DNA of 44,524 nucleotides from an uncultured Alteromonadaceae bacterium (GTDB lineage Bacteria; Pseudomonadota; Gammaproteobacteria; Pseudomonadales; Halieaceae): NCBI GenBank assembly GCA_913064725.1, contig CAJYAI010000019.1, positions 1-44,524 on the forward strand, given 5' to 3'. Positions 1 to 8,622 of the stretch are shown here, in pieces. The first letter of the stretch is position 1. Each line of letters opens with the position of its first letter. The notes beneath the pieces are model-generated. The model did no database searches and was not told the origin of the DNA. It saw only the letters and a list, made by a program, of their open reading frames with translations. The position numbers were made by a program, and so were the translations under genes.

Positions 1-230
1 TTGAGCACCAAAAAATGGAAGCCGGCGAGTATACCTGAGAAATCCCCGCGATACAGAGACTAAAAAAAGCGTTCGCGAATATTGCGAGTAGACTGTGCCC
101 ACCGCGGTATTCCTCAAAGAGGAGTCTCTGGACGCGTACGTTCTCAAAATCTGCTTTTTAAGACAGCTCTTGAGAAAGACGGCCACATGCAGATCGTGTC
201 CAAAGCCCAAGGCCCCACCATCTGCTCACA
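1..230. other. left-edge stretch without a recognisable gene
   Basis: No convincing gene is seen on either strand. A + strand frame open from base 1 ends at a TAA near position 61 after 20 codons; it could be the tail of a gene outside the window or nothing. On the minus strand a run of seven T follows a weak GC-containing hairpin (about 62-90), and a TATACT hexamer lies near 30-36, so a leftward gene may begin just outside the window. These signals are weak. Confidence 0.3.
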
Positions 231-359
231 TCACTCTTTTTGGTAGTCCTCTTCGAGAATGCCTTTTTGCTTTAGTGTCTTTGTGAGTTTTTCAATCCGA
301 ACAAAAGCAACTAAACCGAGCATGCCAAATACAAACCCTAATACAGATAACCCTTCCAC
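231..359 (-). CDS. small single-pass membrane protein, 42 aa
   Basis: A 42-codon gene with a GTG start, preceded by AAAGGAG five bases upstream, which is a strong ribosome binding site. The product begins MEGLSVLGFVFGMLGLVAF, one hydrophobic helix covering roughly residues 4-20. A short charged tail rich in Lys and Glu follows (RIEKLTKTLK, then an acidic EED near the end), so it is probably an inner-membrane miniprotein with a cytoplasmic tail. No family is recognised with certainty and no function can be given. It belongs to a run of small minus-strand genes in the accessory stretch next to glmS. The evidence is the ribosome binding site, the amphipathic layout and the clean stop. Confidence 0.6.
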   Translation of the reverse strand: MEGLSVLGFVFGMLGLVAFVRIEKLTKTLKQKGILEEDYQKE

Positions 360-451
360 GATTGCTCCTTTACAACGTCACGGTAGACATTACCCAAAAA
401 ATATTGAGTGGATTTAACCCTCCTATCTCTTGGTTTGTGAAACTTTAAACA

Positions 452-631
452 TCAAGGTGTTGCTTGTTTGTTTTTGTTTTTTGGTTTCTTCCAACTAAGC
501 GCCGCACCGAATACGACACCGATCGCGATCCAAGTGGATTCATTTGTTGCGGAAAAAACTGCTGCACCAATTGCCGTTCCAACGCCAATCCAACCACCTG
601 AATTTTTAAGCTTGTAAGTTATTGCGTTCAT
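452..631 (-). CDS. small glycine-rich membrane protein, 59 aa
   Basis: A 59-codon ATG-started gene. Two hydrophobic segments, about residues 13-27 (GGWIGVGTAIGAAVF) and 34-46 (WIAIGVVFGAALSW), are separated by a short polar turn. The C-terminus is very basic (KKPKNKNK), suggesting a helical hairpin with both ends in the cytoplasm. The GxxxG-like glycine spacing is typical of tightly packed membrane helices. No good Shine-Dalgarno sequence precedes the ATG. An 18-base perfect dyad lies about 60 bases upstream (691-708). The family is not recognised and no function is proposed. It could be a phage-derived or toxin-like hairpin peptide, but nothing in the sequence proves that. Confidence 0.5.
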   Translation of the reverse strand: MNAITYKLKNSGGWIGVGTAIGAAVFSATNESTWIAIGVVFGAALSWKKPKNKNKQATP

Positions 632-690
632 AGTCTGCGGAAAATTTTAGCTATTCGACAGTGGTTGAAATGTTTTGTGTAGGTTGGTTT

Positions 691-708
691 GTTACTAGAT
701 TTAGTAAC
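691..708. repeat. perfect 7-bp inverted repeat, possible operator or hairpin
   Basis: GTTACTA and TAGTAAC flank a 4-base spacer. No T-run follows on either strand, so it does not look like an intrinsic terminator. It lies in the 137-base gap between two small minus-strand genes, upstream of the 59-aa gene, where an operator could sit. Confidence 0.35.
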
Positions 709-768
709 TTGGTTCCCAGTTGGAATTGTAAGAGCAGAAAAAGCCGCCATATTGCCTCCATAAGTTAA

Positions 769-987
769 TTAGTCATCTCCCTGATCCAACGGTTTTTCGC
801 GGTCTTTTTCTCGTTGGAGCAGAACAATTAATACGACAAGCACAAAGGGTAACCACACCCTCCACGTACTGGTCTCCCAATCGCCTCGAGGGAAACCTAG
901 ACCACCAAAGAAATGGTCTGCCATATCCCAAAGTTCAAAAATTATTATCGAAACGCCTAAAAGAAGGTAGATCTGGGATTTATTCAT
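769..987 (-). CDS. small membrane protein, 72 aa, unknown function
   Basis: ATG start with an upstream AGAGGAAAA ribosome binding site. There are two hydrophobic segments: about residues 5-19 (IYLLLGVSIIIFELW) and 45-58 (WLPFVLVVLIVLLQ). A Trp- and Gly-rich loop separates them and an acidic/basic hydrophilic tail (REKDREKPLDQGDD) follows. Both ends are probably cytoplasmic. The stop lies 12 bases before the stop-to-start boundary with the 89-aa gene upstream on the same strand, so the two are likely co-transcribed. No family is recognised; it is a real small gene judging from ribosome binding site, membrane pattern and spacing. Confidence 0.6.
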   Translation of the reverse strand: MNKSQIYLLLGVSIIIFELWDMADHFFGGLGFPRGDWETSTWRVWLPFVLVVLIVLLQREKDREKPLDQGDD

Positions 988-999
988 AGGACTTTTCCT

Positions 1000-1269
1000 C
1001 TAGGGAGTAACAGTCTCGTCCAGCACAAAGAGTTCAACACCACCGGTGATTTTGTCGTTCGCCATCGCTGCTTCTGTCGCTGGATCGTTGAAAACTCTCA
1101 TAAACTCGTCGACATCGTTAGTCTCGAAAACACCAATCACAGAGTTCCCCTCGGTCGCTCCCATATACGCAACAGTCACTCCCTGACTCTTAAACAAATC
1201 TCCGTGAGTTTTGAAACCTTTTCTCCAAGTATCCACATCCTCAACTTCCGCTCTTACTGCTATCAACAT
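1000..1269 (-). CDS. small dimeric alpha/beta-barrel (ABM-like) protein, 89 aa
   Basis: The pattern starts with a beta strand (MLIAVRAEV), then an amphipathic helix containing DTWRKGFKTH, a strand around VTVAYMGAT, a strand SVIGVFETND, a helix DVDEFMRVFNDPATEAAM and a last strand VELFVLDE. This is the ferredoxin-like order of the dimeric alpha/beta barrel fold (antibiotic-biosynthesis-monooxygenase-like and related small stress or heme-degrading proteins). The VFETNDVDEFMRVFNDP segment resembles small unassigned members of that superfamily. No signal peptide or membrane segment is present. The substrate is unknown. The 72-aa membrane protein gene follows after 12 bases, suggesting a two-gene unit. 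Fold-level call only. Confidence 0.65.
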   Translation of the reverse strand: MLIAVRAEVEDVDTWRKGFKTHGDLFKSQGVTVAYMGATEGNSVIGVFETNDVDEFMRVFNDPATEAAMANDKITGGVELFVLDETVTP

Positions 1270-1483
1270 CTCTATTCCCCAATCTTTTATTCGGACGTGA
1301 TCATTACCTTAATAACGTAGCAGATCTAATGTTGCGTGCTCATTAAATTGCCTCACATTCGTTTAACTACGGTCATACGACTAACCCTAAGCACCACTTA
1401 AAACCCTATTCTTTAAAGTCGCTTTGCTTTTTGACTATATGCCAGTAAGAATAACTTATGACTTAAAAGACTAGGGTAATCTA

Positions 1484-1989
1484 ATGAACGACAAACGAAT
1501 CGGTTACATACGAGTCTCGACAGTCGATCAAAATACCGACCGTCAGTTAGCAGACTTAGAACTCGATAAGACCTTTGAAGAGAAGGTATCCGCGAAGGCG
1601 ACGAGGTCTACGTCCATGACACCTCACGTCTCGCACGAAGCATCGAGGACCTACATCGCCTAGTCCGTGAAATTAACGAAAAAGGATGGGCCATTCATTT
1701 CGTTAAAGCACACCTCCACTTCAGTGGCGATAAAAACGACCCGACGCAAGAACTGCTTCTAAGTATGCCCGGTGCGGTTTACGCGTTTGAACGCTCGATA
1801 ATGTTAGAACGCCAACGGGAAGGTATCGCCCTCGCTAAACAAGCGGGGAAGTACAAAGGCAGACCTAAAACGATCGATAATCACGAGATACGCCGCATAC
1901 TCGCCGAGGGGAATTCCATTAGTAAAACTGCTAGTTTGTTAGGCGTATCTATGTCGAGCGTTCAGCGAGCGAAGAGAGAGGCGTGGTAG
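1484..1989 (+). pseudogene. serine recombinase (resolvase/invertase family), frameshifted by internal deletion
   Basis: The first frame reads the family N-terminus, with GYIRVSTVDQ (catalytic Ser in the RVST motif) and then FEEKVSAK. It then runs out of frame to a TAG at 1661. From about 1591 a second frame continues the same protein: REGDEVYVHDTSRLARS, the conserved arginine helix after the catalytic domain. It goes on through the long E-helix region to a Hin-type helix-turn-helix tail (GRPKTIDNHEIRRILAEGN... SSVQRAKREAW) ending at 1989. About 20 residues normally found between EEKVSxK and REGD are missing, so a deletion whose length is not a multiple of three fused the halves. A TTGACT hexamer at 1431 might be part of its old promoter. 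The protein cannot be functional as read. Confidence 0.8.
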
Positions 1990-2192
1990 TGGGTGGGAGA
2001 CCGCTAAAACTTGGTTGGTTAGAGGGTGATCGCGATTGGTATTTGACCGAATATCCGAACCCCGACGGTACCAAAGGAATCTTACTCTTCGAGTATCAAA
2101 AGTTACTCGACAATCGCGTAAAGAAGGTAAAAAGGCACGTCGACCAGGTCGAGAAGACGTTCGAGAGCATCGAAAATGGCACCTTCCCCTAA
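1983..2192 (+). CDS. hypothetical protein, 69 aa, overlapping recombinase end
   Basis: A GTG-started frame overlapping the last seven bases of the recombinase pseudogene, which is typical of translational coupling. The product has an aromatic stretch (RDWYLTEYPN) followed by DGTKGILLFEY and a basic, probably helical C-terminal half (KKVKRHVDQVEKTFESI). No membrane segment, signal peptide or known motif is seen. An alternative frame (2036-2218) overlaps it and is very basic, so which frame is used is not certain. It ends six bases before the end of the convergent HTH-like gene. No function assigned. Confidence 0.35.
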   Translation: MVVGGRPLKLGWLEGDRDWYLTEYPNPDGTKGILLFEYQKLLDNRVKKVKRHVDQVEKTFESIENGTFP

Positions 2193-2197
2193 TTCCC

Positions 2198-2467
2198 TTA
2201 AGGTTCGTCTGCGAGTAAGGCAGTAACCGACGACACGCTTATTGATGCGTCTACATCGTCTTTACTGATCTCTCGGTCGTATCGCTTCTTTAACTTCTTA
2301 ATCCCCATACCTACGTTAAACACCGTCCACACTTTTGCCCGTCGGGGTTTAATGTTGTGCGAGTTGAGGTAGTCGGTGATCTCCCGATTAGACCAACCAT
2401 CAAAATGAAGTTTTAGAAGCAAGTTATGAAGCGCCTTCACGCGCTCGTCCCGATACCAAAGTGTCAA
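2198..2467 (-). CDS. small HTH-like protein or recombinase fragment, 89 aa
   Basis: Starts at a TTG. Residues about 10-45 (LHNLLLKLHFDGWSNREITDYLNSHNIKPRRAK) match the helix-turn-helix pattern seen in linkers of serine recombinases, with 'EIxxxLNxxxI' followed by a basic arm and KVWT. A basic helix (KKLKKRYDRE) follows. It lies on the same strand as glmS, 58 bases downstream. Its frame stays open without a stop back to the last bases of glmS but contains no better start, so the visible gene may be a fragment created where foreign DNA joined the glmS end. A small DNA-binding accessory protein is the alternative. Confidence 0.5.
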   Translation of the reverse strand: MTLWYRDERVKALHNLLLKLHFDGWSNREITDYLNSHNIKPRRAKVWTVFNVGMGIKKLKKRYDREISKDDVDASISVSSVTALLADEP

Positions 2468-2486
2468 ACGATTGCTACGAATTAGT

Positions 2487-2525
2487 ACTCGAAAAGAGTA
2501 AAGAGTTACTATTCGACTTTTGAGT
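2487..2525 (-). terminator. glmS: imperfect AT-rich hairpin after glmS, possible weak terminator
   Basis: On the minus strand ACTCAAAAG just after the glmS stop can pair with CTTTTCGAGT about 20 bases further on, with one bulge. The stem is AT-rich and no clean T-run follows, so termination would be weak. Transcription from glmS may reach the 89-aa gene. Confidence 0.25.
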
Positions 2526-2561
2526 TTACTCCACCGTCACTGACTTGGCTAAATTGCGTGG
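2500..2561. other. attTn7-equivalent site at the 3' end of glmS
   Basis: Tn7 and its relatives recognise the last codons of glmS and insert about 25 bp beyond the stop. The last codons here encode PRNLAKSVTVE, the conserved segment used for recognition. The DNA immediately downstream (1-2520) is a recombinase-bearing accessory stretch, which fits use of this site in the past. Typical Tn7 end repeats could not be identified by eye, so the type of element is unknown. Confidence 0.45.
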
Positions 2562-4346
2562 TTTGTCGACGTCGGTACCCTTGGCCACCGCAACGTGATA
2601 CGACAGTAACTGAAGTACGACGGTATAGACGATCGGTCCTGCCAGCTCAGACACCGAGGGCACGTCGATCACGGTAATTCCCGGTCCGCTCTCATAAGCA
2701 ACCGCTTGGTCAGCAAACACAAACAGCTGTCCGCCACGCGCCCTCACTTCCTCTAGATTGGACTTAAGTTTGTCGAGAAGATCATCTTTGGGTGCCACTG
2801 CCACGACCGGCATCTTGTCATCGACCAGTGCCAAGGGGCCGTGCTTCAGCTCGCCCGCAGGATAAGCCTCAGCATGAATGTAAGAAATCTCTTTGAGCTT
2901 CAGTGCCCCTTCTTTCGCGATAGGGTGGTAGACCCCCCGACCTAGAAATAGTGCGTGATCGCGCTGGATGAAATGCGCTGCTAATTCGCGAATCTTTGCG
3001 TCTTGAGCAATGGTAGCCTCCACTGCCGACGGCAACTCGGCGATGGCCTGCTTCACCAGCGCCTCGTCCAATGTACTTGAGGCTTGCCGACGCGAAAGGC
3101 AAGCCGTTAGGACCATAAGTGCCGCTAGCTGCGTCGTGAAGGCCTTTGTTGACGCAACACCAATTTCAGGGCCGGCTTTAGTGAGAAACACAAGGTCACT
3201 CGCTCTAACAATGGCGCTGTGATCGACATTGCAGATGGCGAGCTTTGCCAGCGCATAATCACCGGGCAAATGTTTAATAGCAGCCAGCGTGTCTGCGGTT
3301 TCCCCCGACTGTGAGATGGTGACTACGAGCGTCCCAGGGAGCGAGACTGATCGACGATAGCGGAACTCCGAGGCAACCTCGACCTGACACGGAATACCGG
3401 CAAACCCCTCCAGCCAGTGGCGGGCCACAAGGCCGGCGTGATAACTGGTTCCACAAGCGATGATCTGAACCGCTTGGACATGATCAAAAATGGCCGCCGC
3501 CGCTTCACCGAAAAGACCATCGTCGAGTGCCTCAAACGTGAGCGTGTCACGAAGGCGATCAGGCTGCTCGTAGATTTCTTTGAGCATGTAGTGCTCGAAC
3601 TCACCTCGATCGGCTTGGTTATCGGTGTCTCGAAGTCGCGTTTCTGCGCGCTCTAGACTGTCCCCGGTTTTATCAAAAATCTGGTACCCGCCGGCCGAGA
3701 GTATCGCCAAGTCACCATCTTCTAGATATACAAACGTATCTGTCACCTGCCTCAGCGCGAGCGTGTCAGACCCCGCGAACATCTCACCAATACCAATGCC
3801 AAGCACCAGAGGGCTACCCTCTCGGGCGACGACCACTTCATCGTCGTGTGACGTATCGACGACGGCAATGGCATAAGCCCCCTCCAGCTTCGCGACCGTC
3901 AACCGGACAGCGTCGAATAGTGTCTCGCCCTGTGCCAGCGACGAATGAATCAAATGCACAATGACTTCTGTATCCGTTTCAGACTGAAATACCACGCCCT
4001 CTGCCTTCAGTGCATTACGCAGCGTAGCGTGATTTTCAATGATGCCGTTGTGGACCAGCGCAACGCGCTCGCCTGACAGATGTGGGTGCGCATTGGCCGA
4101 TGTAGGCTCGCCGTGGGTGGCCCACCGCGTATGTGCCACACCCCGATGCCCTAAAATAGGATGGCGCGCATTAGCGTCCTCTAAGTTTTTCACTTTCCCC
4201 GCATGTTTATGGAGTTGAAGCGCTTGTCCGGCATCAATTAGGGCCATACCAGCGGAGTCATAGCCCCTGTACTCGAGTCTTCGTAAACCCTCGAGCAAGA
4301 TCCCTGAGACCTCACGTTGTGCTGCAGCTGCAACGATTCCGCACAT
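2526..4346 (-). CDS. glmS: glutamine--fructose-6-phosphate aminotransferase
   Basis: Makes glucosamine-6-phosphate from fructose-6-phosphate and glutamine, the first step to UDP-GlcNAc for peptidoglycan and lipopolysaccharide. The 606 aa match the family length. MCGIVAAA supplies the N-terminal nucleophile Cys2 of the glutaminase domain, and RGYDSAGMA, HTRWATHGEP and HNGIIENH follow as expected. Two SIS sugar-isomerase domains occupy the C-terminal half (CGTSYHAG, SQSGETADT, GRGVYHPIA). It ends in the conserved PRNLAKSVTVE. It starts eight bases after the end of glmU, so the two form an operon. Cytoplasmic. The start is fixed by the need for Cys at position 2. Confidence 0.98.
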   Translation of the reverse strand: MCGIVAAAAQREVSGILLEGLRRLEYRGYDSAGMALIDAGQALQLHKHAGKVKNLEDANARHPILGHRGVAHTRWATHGEPTSANAHPHLSGERVALVHNGIIENHATLRNALKAEGVVFQSETDTEVIVHLIHSSLAQGETLFDAVRLTVAKLEGAYAIAVVDTSHDDEVVVAREGSPLVLGIGIGEMFAGSDTLALRQVTDTFVYLEDGDLAILSAGGYQIFDKTGDSLERAETRLRDTDNQADRGEFEHYMLKEIYEQPDRLRDTLTFEALDDGLFGEAAAAIFDHVQAVQIIACGTSYHAGLVARHWLEGFAGIPCQVEVASEFRYRRSVSLPGTLVVTISQSGETADTLAAIKHLPGDYALAKLAICNVDHSAIVRASDLVFLTKAGPEIGVASTKAFTTQLAALMVLTACLSRRQASSTLDEALVKQAIAELPSAVEATIAQDAKIRELAAHFIQRDHALFLGRGVYHPIAKEGALKLKEISYIHAEAYPAGELKHGPLALVDDKMPVVAVAPKDDLLDKLKSNLEEVRARGGQLFVFADQAVAYESGPGITVIDVPSVSELAGPIVYTVVLQLLSYHVAVAKGTDVDKPRNLAKSVTVE

Positions 4347-4354
4347 GATTACCT

Positions 4355-5716
4355 CTATTTCTTTGGTTTGACTGGGCGCTTCCAGCCGTCGATGTTGCGC
4401 TGCTTGGCACGACCCACTGCAAGCTGCGCACTGCCGACGGTAGCGGTGACGGTTGATCCCGCGGCAACAAATCCGTCATCCTCGACCTTAAGGGGTGCAA
4501 CCAGCGTGCTGTTGGAGCCGATAAACACATTCTTGCCGAGTTCTGTTCGGTGTTTATTGGCACCGTCGTAATTACACGTGATGGTGCCCGCACCAATATT
4601 GGCGTCGGCACCAACGCTGGCATCGCCCACATAGGCAAGATGATTCGCCTTAGCACCCGGACCCAAGACACTATTTTTTACTTCTACGAAATTACCGACT
4701 TTGGCCTGTTCACCAAGTTCTGCGCCAGGCCGCAGTCGCGCATAGGGGCCGATTTGGCATTGTGGGCCGACAACAGCACCATCAACGTGGCTGAACGCAT
4801 GGATAACAGCGTCCTCACCAATGCTGCAGTTTTTCAATACGCAATTGGCTTCGATAATCGCGCCATCACCGATAACCACATCCCCTTCGATAACCACATT
4901 GACGTCTAAAACGACATCAACGCCACAAGACAGTGAACCGCGAATATCGAGACGATTGGCATCCATCACCCGCACGCCATCCGCCATCAAGGCCTTTGCT
5001 TGCCTATTTTGATAAGCGCGCTCGAGCTCTTCTAATTGAGCTCGGTCATTGACGCCAGCAATATCACTTGATCTATCCGTGACGACTACGCTCACCTCTC
5101 GACCATCGTCTAGCGCCAAGCCAAGCACATCAGGCAGGTAAAACTCACCTTGGACATTGTCATTCGTTACCTGCAGTAACCAGCGATGCAACTCAGAAGC
5201 CTGTGCCGCTAATACACCCGTATTAACTTCTGCGACAGCAAGCTCATCTGGCGATGCATCTTTTTGCTCGACCACCTTTGCAAAACAACCATTACTGTCC
5301 CTAATAACGCGTCCGTACCCGATCGGGTTATCAAGTGTGGCTGCCAGTAGCACCGGGCTGTGTGAAGCCGCATTGACAACCTCCGAGAGAACCTCAGTTG
5401 TCAGCAGCGGTACATCCCCATATAAGACGAGCACTGTGCTTTGCGGTAGACAAGAGGGCGCTGCCTGCAACGCCGCATGACCAGTACCTAGTTGCTCAGC
5501 TTGAACATACGTCGTGACATCGGGCGCTGCAATTGCAGCCGATACCTGCTCTGCACCATGCCCAACCACAACGTGGATCCGCTCGGCCTTCAGTTGGCGC
5601 GCGGTATCGATGACTCTCATGACCATCGGCCTGCCGGCTAACGGGTGTAGGACCTTTGGAGTCGAGGATTTCATTCGGGTGCCACGACCCGCGGCTAAGA
5701 TAATGACTTCAAGCAT
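4355..5716 (-). CDS. glmU: bifunctional GlmU: GlcN-1-P acetyltransferase / GlcNAc-1-P uridyltransferase
   Basis: Catalyses the last two steps of UDP-GlcNAc synthesis. The nucleotidyltransferase motif LAAGRGTRMKSS lies at residues 7-18 and YGDVPLL follows further on. The C-terminal third is a left-handed beta-helix of hexapeptide repeats (DVVIGDGAIIEANCVL and similar) ending in the acetyltransferase region GAGTITCNYDGANKHRT. The start is taken at MLEVIILAAG (453 aa); an upstream in-frame extension of 17 codons has no homology and is ignored. Hydrophobic start residues match the family N-terminus. No strong ribosome binding site is visible. The 127-base gap after atpC suggests its own promoter. 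Confidence 0.97.
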   Translation of the reverse strand: MLEVIILAAGRGTRMKSSTPKVLHPLAGRPMVMRVIDTARQLKAERIHVVVGHGAEQVSAAIAAPDVTTYVQAEQLGTGHAALQAAPSCLPQSTVLVLYGDVPLLTTEVLSEVVNAASHSPVLLAATLDNPIGYGRVIRDSNGCFAKVVEQKDASPDELAVAEVNTGVLAAQASELHRWLLQVTNDNVQGEFYLPDVLGLALDDGREVSVVVTDRSSDIAGVNDRAQLEELERAYQNRQAKALMADGVRVMDANRLDIRGSLSCGVDVVLDVNVVIEGDVVIGDGAIIEANCVLKNCSIGEDAVIHAFSHVDGAVVGPQCQIGPYARLRPGAELGEQAKVGNFVEVKNSVLGPGAKANHLAYVGDASVGADANIGAGTITCNYDGANKHRTELGKNVFIGSNSTLVAPLKVEDDGFVAAGSTVTATVGSAQLAVGRAKQRNIDGWKRPVKPKK

Positions 5717-5843
5717 GCAACGAACAGTCCAATACAATAGGCAAAGGATCGCATAGCAATATAACAACTGCTACGGCAAAAGTGCCGCATGGGGGGTATC
5801 CGACAATCGTGACGCGATGCGCTAGGGCTTACTTCTGGCTAGC

Positions 5844-6269
5844 TCAACGCCCGGCGCGATTTTTTAGCTTTCTGAGTGTAGCCAGTTGCGCTGCTGCTTC
5901 GGCTAGTTGCGCTGAAGCGCGCCCGTAATCGAGTTCTGAGCTCTGGTTGGCTAAGGCTTCCTCTGCCGCCTTTCGCGCTTCATCGGCAGCGATTTCGTCG
6001 AGATCATCACCGCGCACAGCCGTATTAGCCAGAACCGTTACGACATCGCCTTGCACTTCCAAATAGCCGCCGGACACATAAAACACCTGCTCGTCTCCAC
6101 CTTGCAGAACGAGTCGAACAGTGCCTGGAATTAAGTCCGTTAACAGGGGAGTATGCCCATAAGTCACACCCAACTCACCTTCGGAACCATTGACTACCAA
6201 CAGTTCTACCAAGCCTGAAAATATTTGAGCTTCTGCGCTAACGATATCGCAGTGAATGGTCATTGCCAT
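5844..6269 (-). CDS. atpC: ATP synthase F1 epsilon subunit
   Basis: Central-stalk subunit that couples rotation and inhibits ATP hydrolysis. 141 aa, the usual length. The N-terminal beta-sandwich begins [17 protein letters not shown] and contains [16 protein letters not shown] and the [20 protein letters not shown] segment. The C-terminal helical pair ([18 protein letters not shown] ... LRKLKNR) is complete. Last gene of the atp operon, 13 bases after atpD. The sequence MAMTIHCD allows a start at either Met; the first is used here. Confidence 0.97.
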   Translation of the reverse strand: MAMTIHCDIVSAEAQIFSGLVELLVVNGSEGELGVTYGHTPLLTDLIPGTVRLVLQGGDEQVFYVSGGYLEVQGDVVTVLANTAVRGDDLDEIAADEARKAAEEALANQSSELDYGRASAQLAEAAAQLATLRKLKNRAGR

Positions 6270-6282
6270 TTCAACCTCCGAT

Positions 6283-7740
<1,458 letters not shown>

Positions 7741-7752
7741 TCAAAATCGCGC

Positions 7753-8616
7753 TTAACCAATAGCGGCCGCGCCGCCTACAATTTCCGACAGTTCTTGTGT
7801 GATTGCTGCCTGACGAGCCTTGTTGTAAACCAGCTGCAGGTCATCAATTAGTTCACCCGCATTTTCACTGGCGTTCTTCATCGCGATCATTCGCGCCGCT
7901 TGCTCACACGCACCATTTTCTACCACCGCCTGATATACCAGTGCCTCGATGTAACGCGCCAACAAACCGTCAAGCAAGTCGCGAGCATCTGGCTCATAAA
8001 TATAGTCCCAGTGGTGTGCGTACTGCGTCTGCTCATCCGCCTCTAGCGGGAGTAGCTGCTCAGCTTTTGGGTCTTGCGTCATGGTGTTCACAAAATCATT
8101 GCTGACCAAGTACAGCTTATCTATGGTGCCATCGGTATAGCTATCGAGCATATGCTTAACCGCGCCAATCAACTGCTCGACCGTTGGCTCCTCGCCAATA
8201 TCTCGGACACTGGCTACGACATTGCCACCCACAGACCCAAAAAACGCCTGAGCCTTAGCACCAATCAAACATAAATCAACCGCCTGCCCTGCGTCCGAAT
8301 ATGTCTTCATTGACTGTAGCGCGCGTTTGAACAAGTTGATGTTCAAGCCGCCACATAGGCCTCGATCTGACGACACAACTATGTAGCCTACGCGTTTAAC
8401 CTCTCGCTGCTGCATGTACGCATGGCGGTATTCGGCAGAGGCATTTGCAATATGGCCAATCACGCCGCGCATTCGTCGGGCATAAGGCTTACCAACTTCC
8501 ATACGATCTTGCGCGCGGCGCATCTTGCTCGCCGCGACCATTTCCATCGCACTGGTGATTTTTTGAGTGCTTCTAATACTCGAGATCTTGGTGCGGATTT
8601 CCTTACCAGCGGCCAT
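7753..8616 (-). CDS. atpG: ATP synthase F1 gamma subunit
   Basis: Rotating central shaft. 287 aa. The N-terminal helix [31 protein letters not shown] and the C-terminal helix ending in [19 protein letters not shown] are the two coiled-coil partners that run through the alpha/beta ring; both are intact. The central domain has [15 protein letters not shown]. Six bases separate it from atpA upstream. Confidence 0.98.
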   Translation of the reverse strand: MAAGKEIRTKISSIRSTQKITSAMEMVAASKMRRAQDRMEVGKPYARRMRGVIGHIANASAEYRHAYMQQREVKRVGYIVVSSDRGLCGGLNINLFKRALQSMKTYSDAGQAVDLCLIGAKAQAFFGSVGGNVVASVRDIGEEPTVEQLIGAVKHMLDSYTDGTIDKLYLVSNDFVNTMTQDPKAEQLLPLEADEQTQYAHHWDYIYEPDARDLLDGLLARYIEALVYQAVVENGACEQAARMIAMKNASENAGELIDDLQLVYNKARQAAITQELSEIVGGAAAIG

Positions 8617-8622
8617 TGCTAT

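Noticed and set aside
95-286. 63-codon frame on the + strand near the left edge
   Set aside because: No ribosome binding site, no recognisable pattern, and it overlaps the better supported 42-aa minus-strand gene.
2036-2218. 60-codon basic frame overlapping the 69-aa ORF
   Set aside because: Composition looks like a shadow frame; no start signal.
5774-5787. Small hairpin CGGCAAAAGTGCCG between atpC and glmU
   Set aside because: Stem of five pairs without a T-run; too weak to call a terminator for the atp operon.
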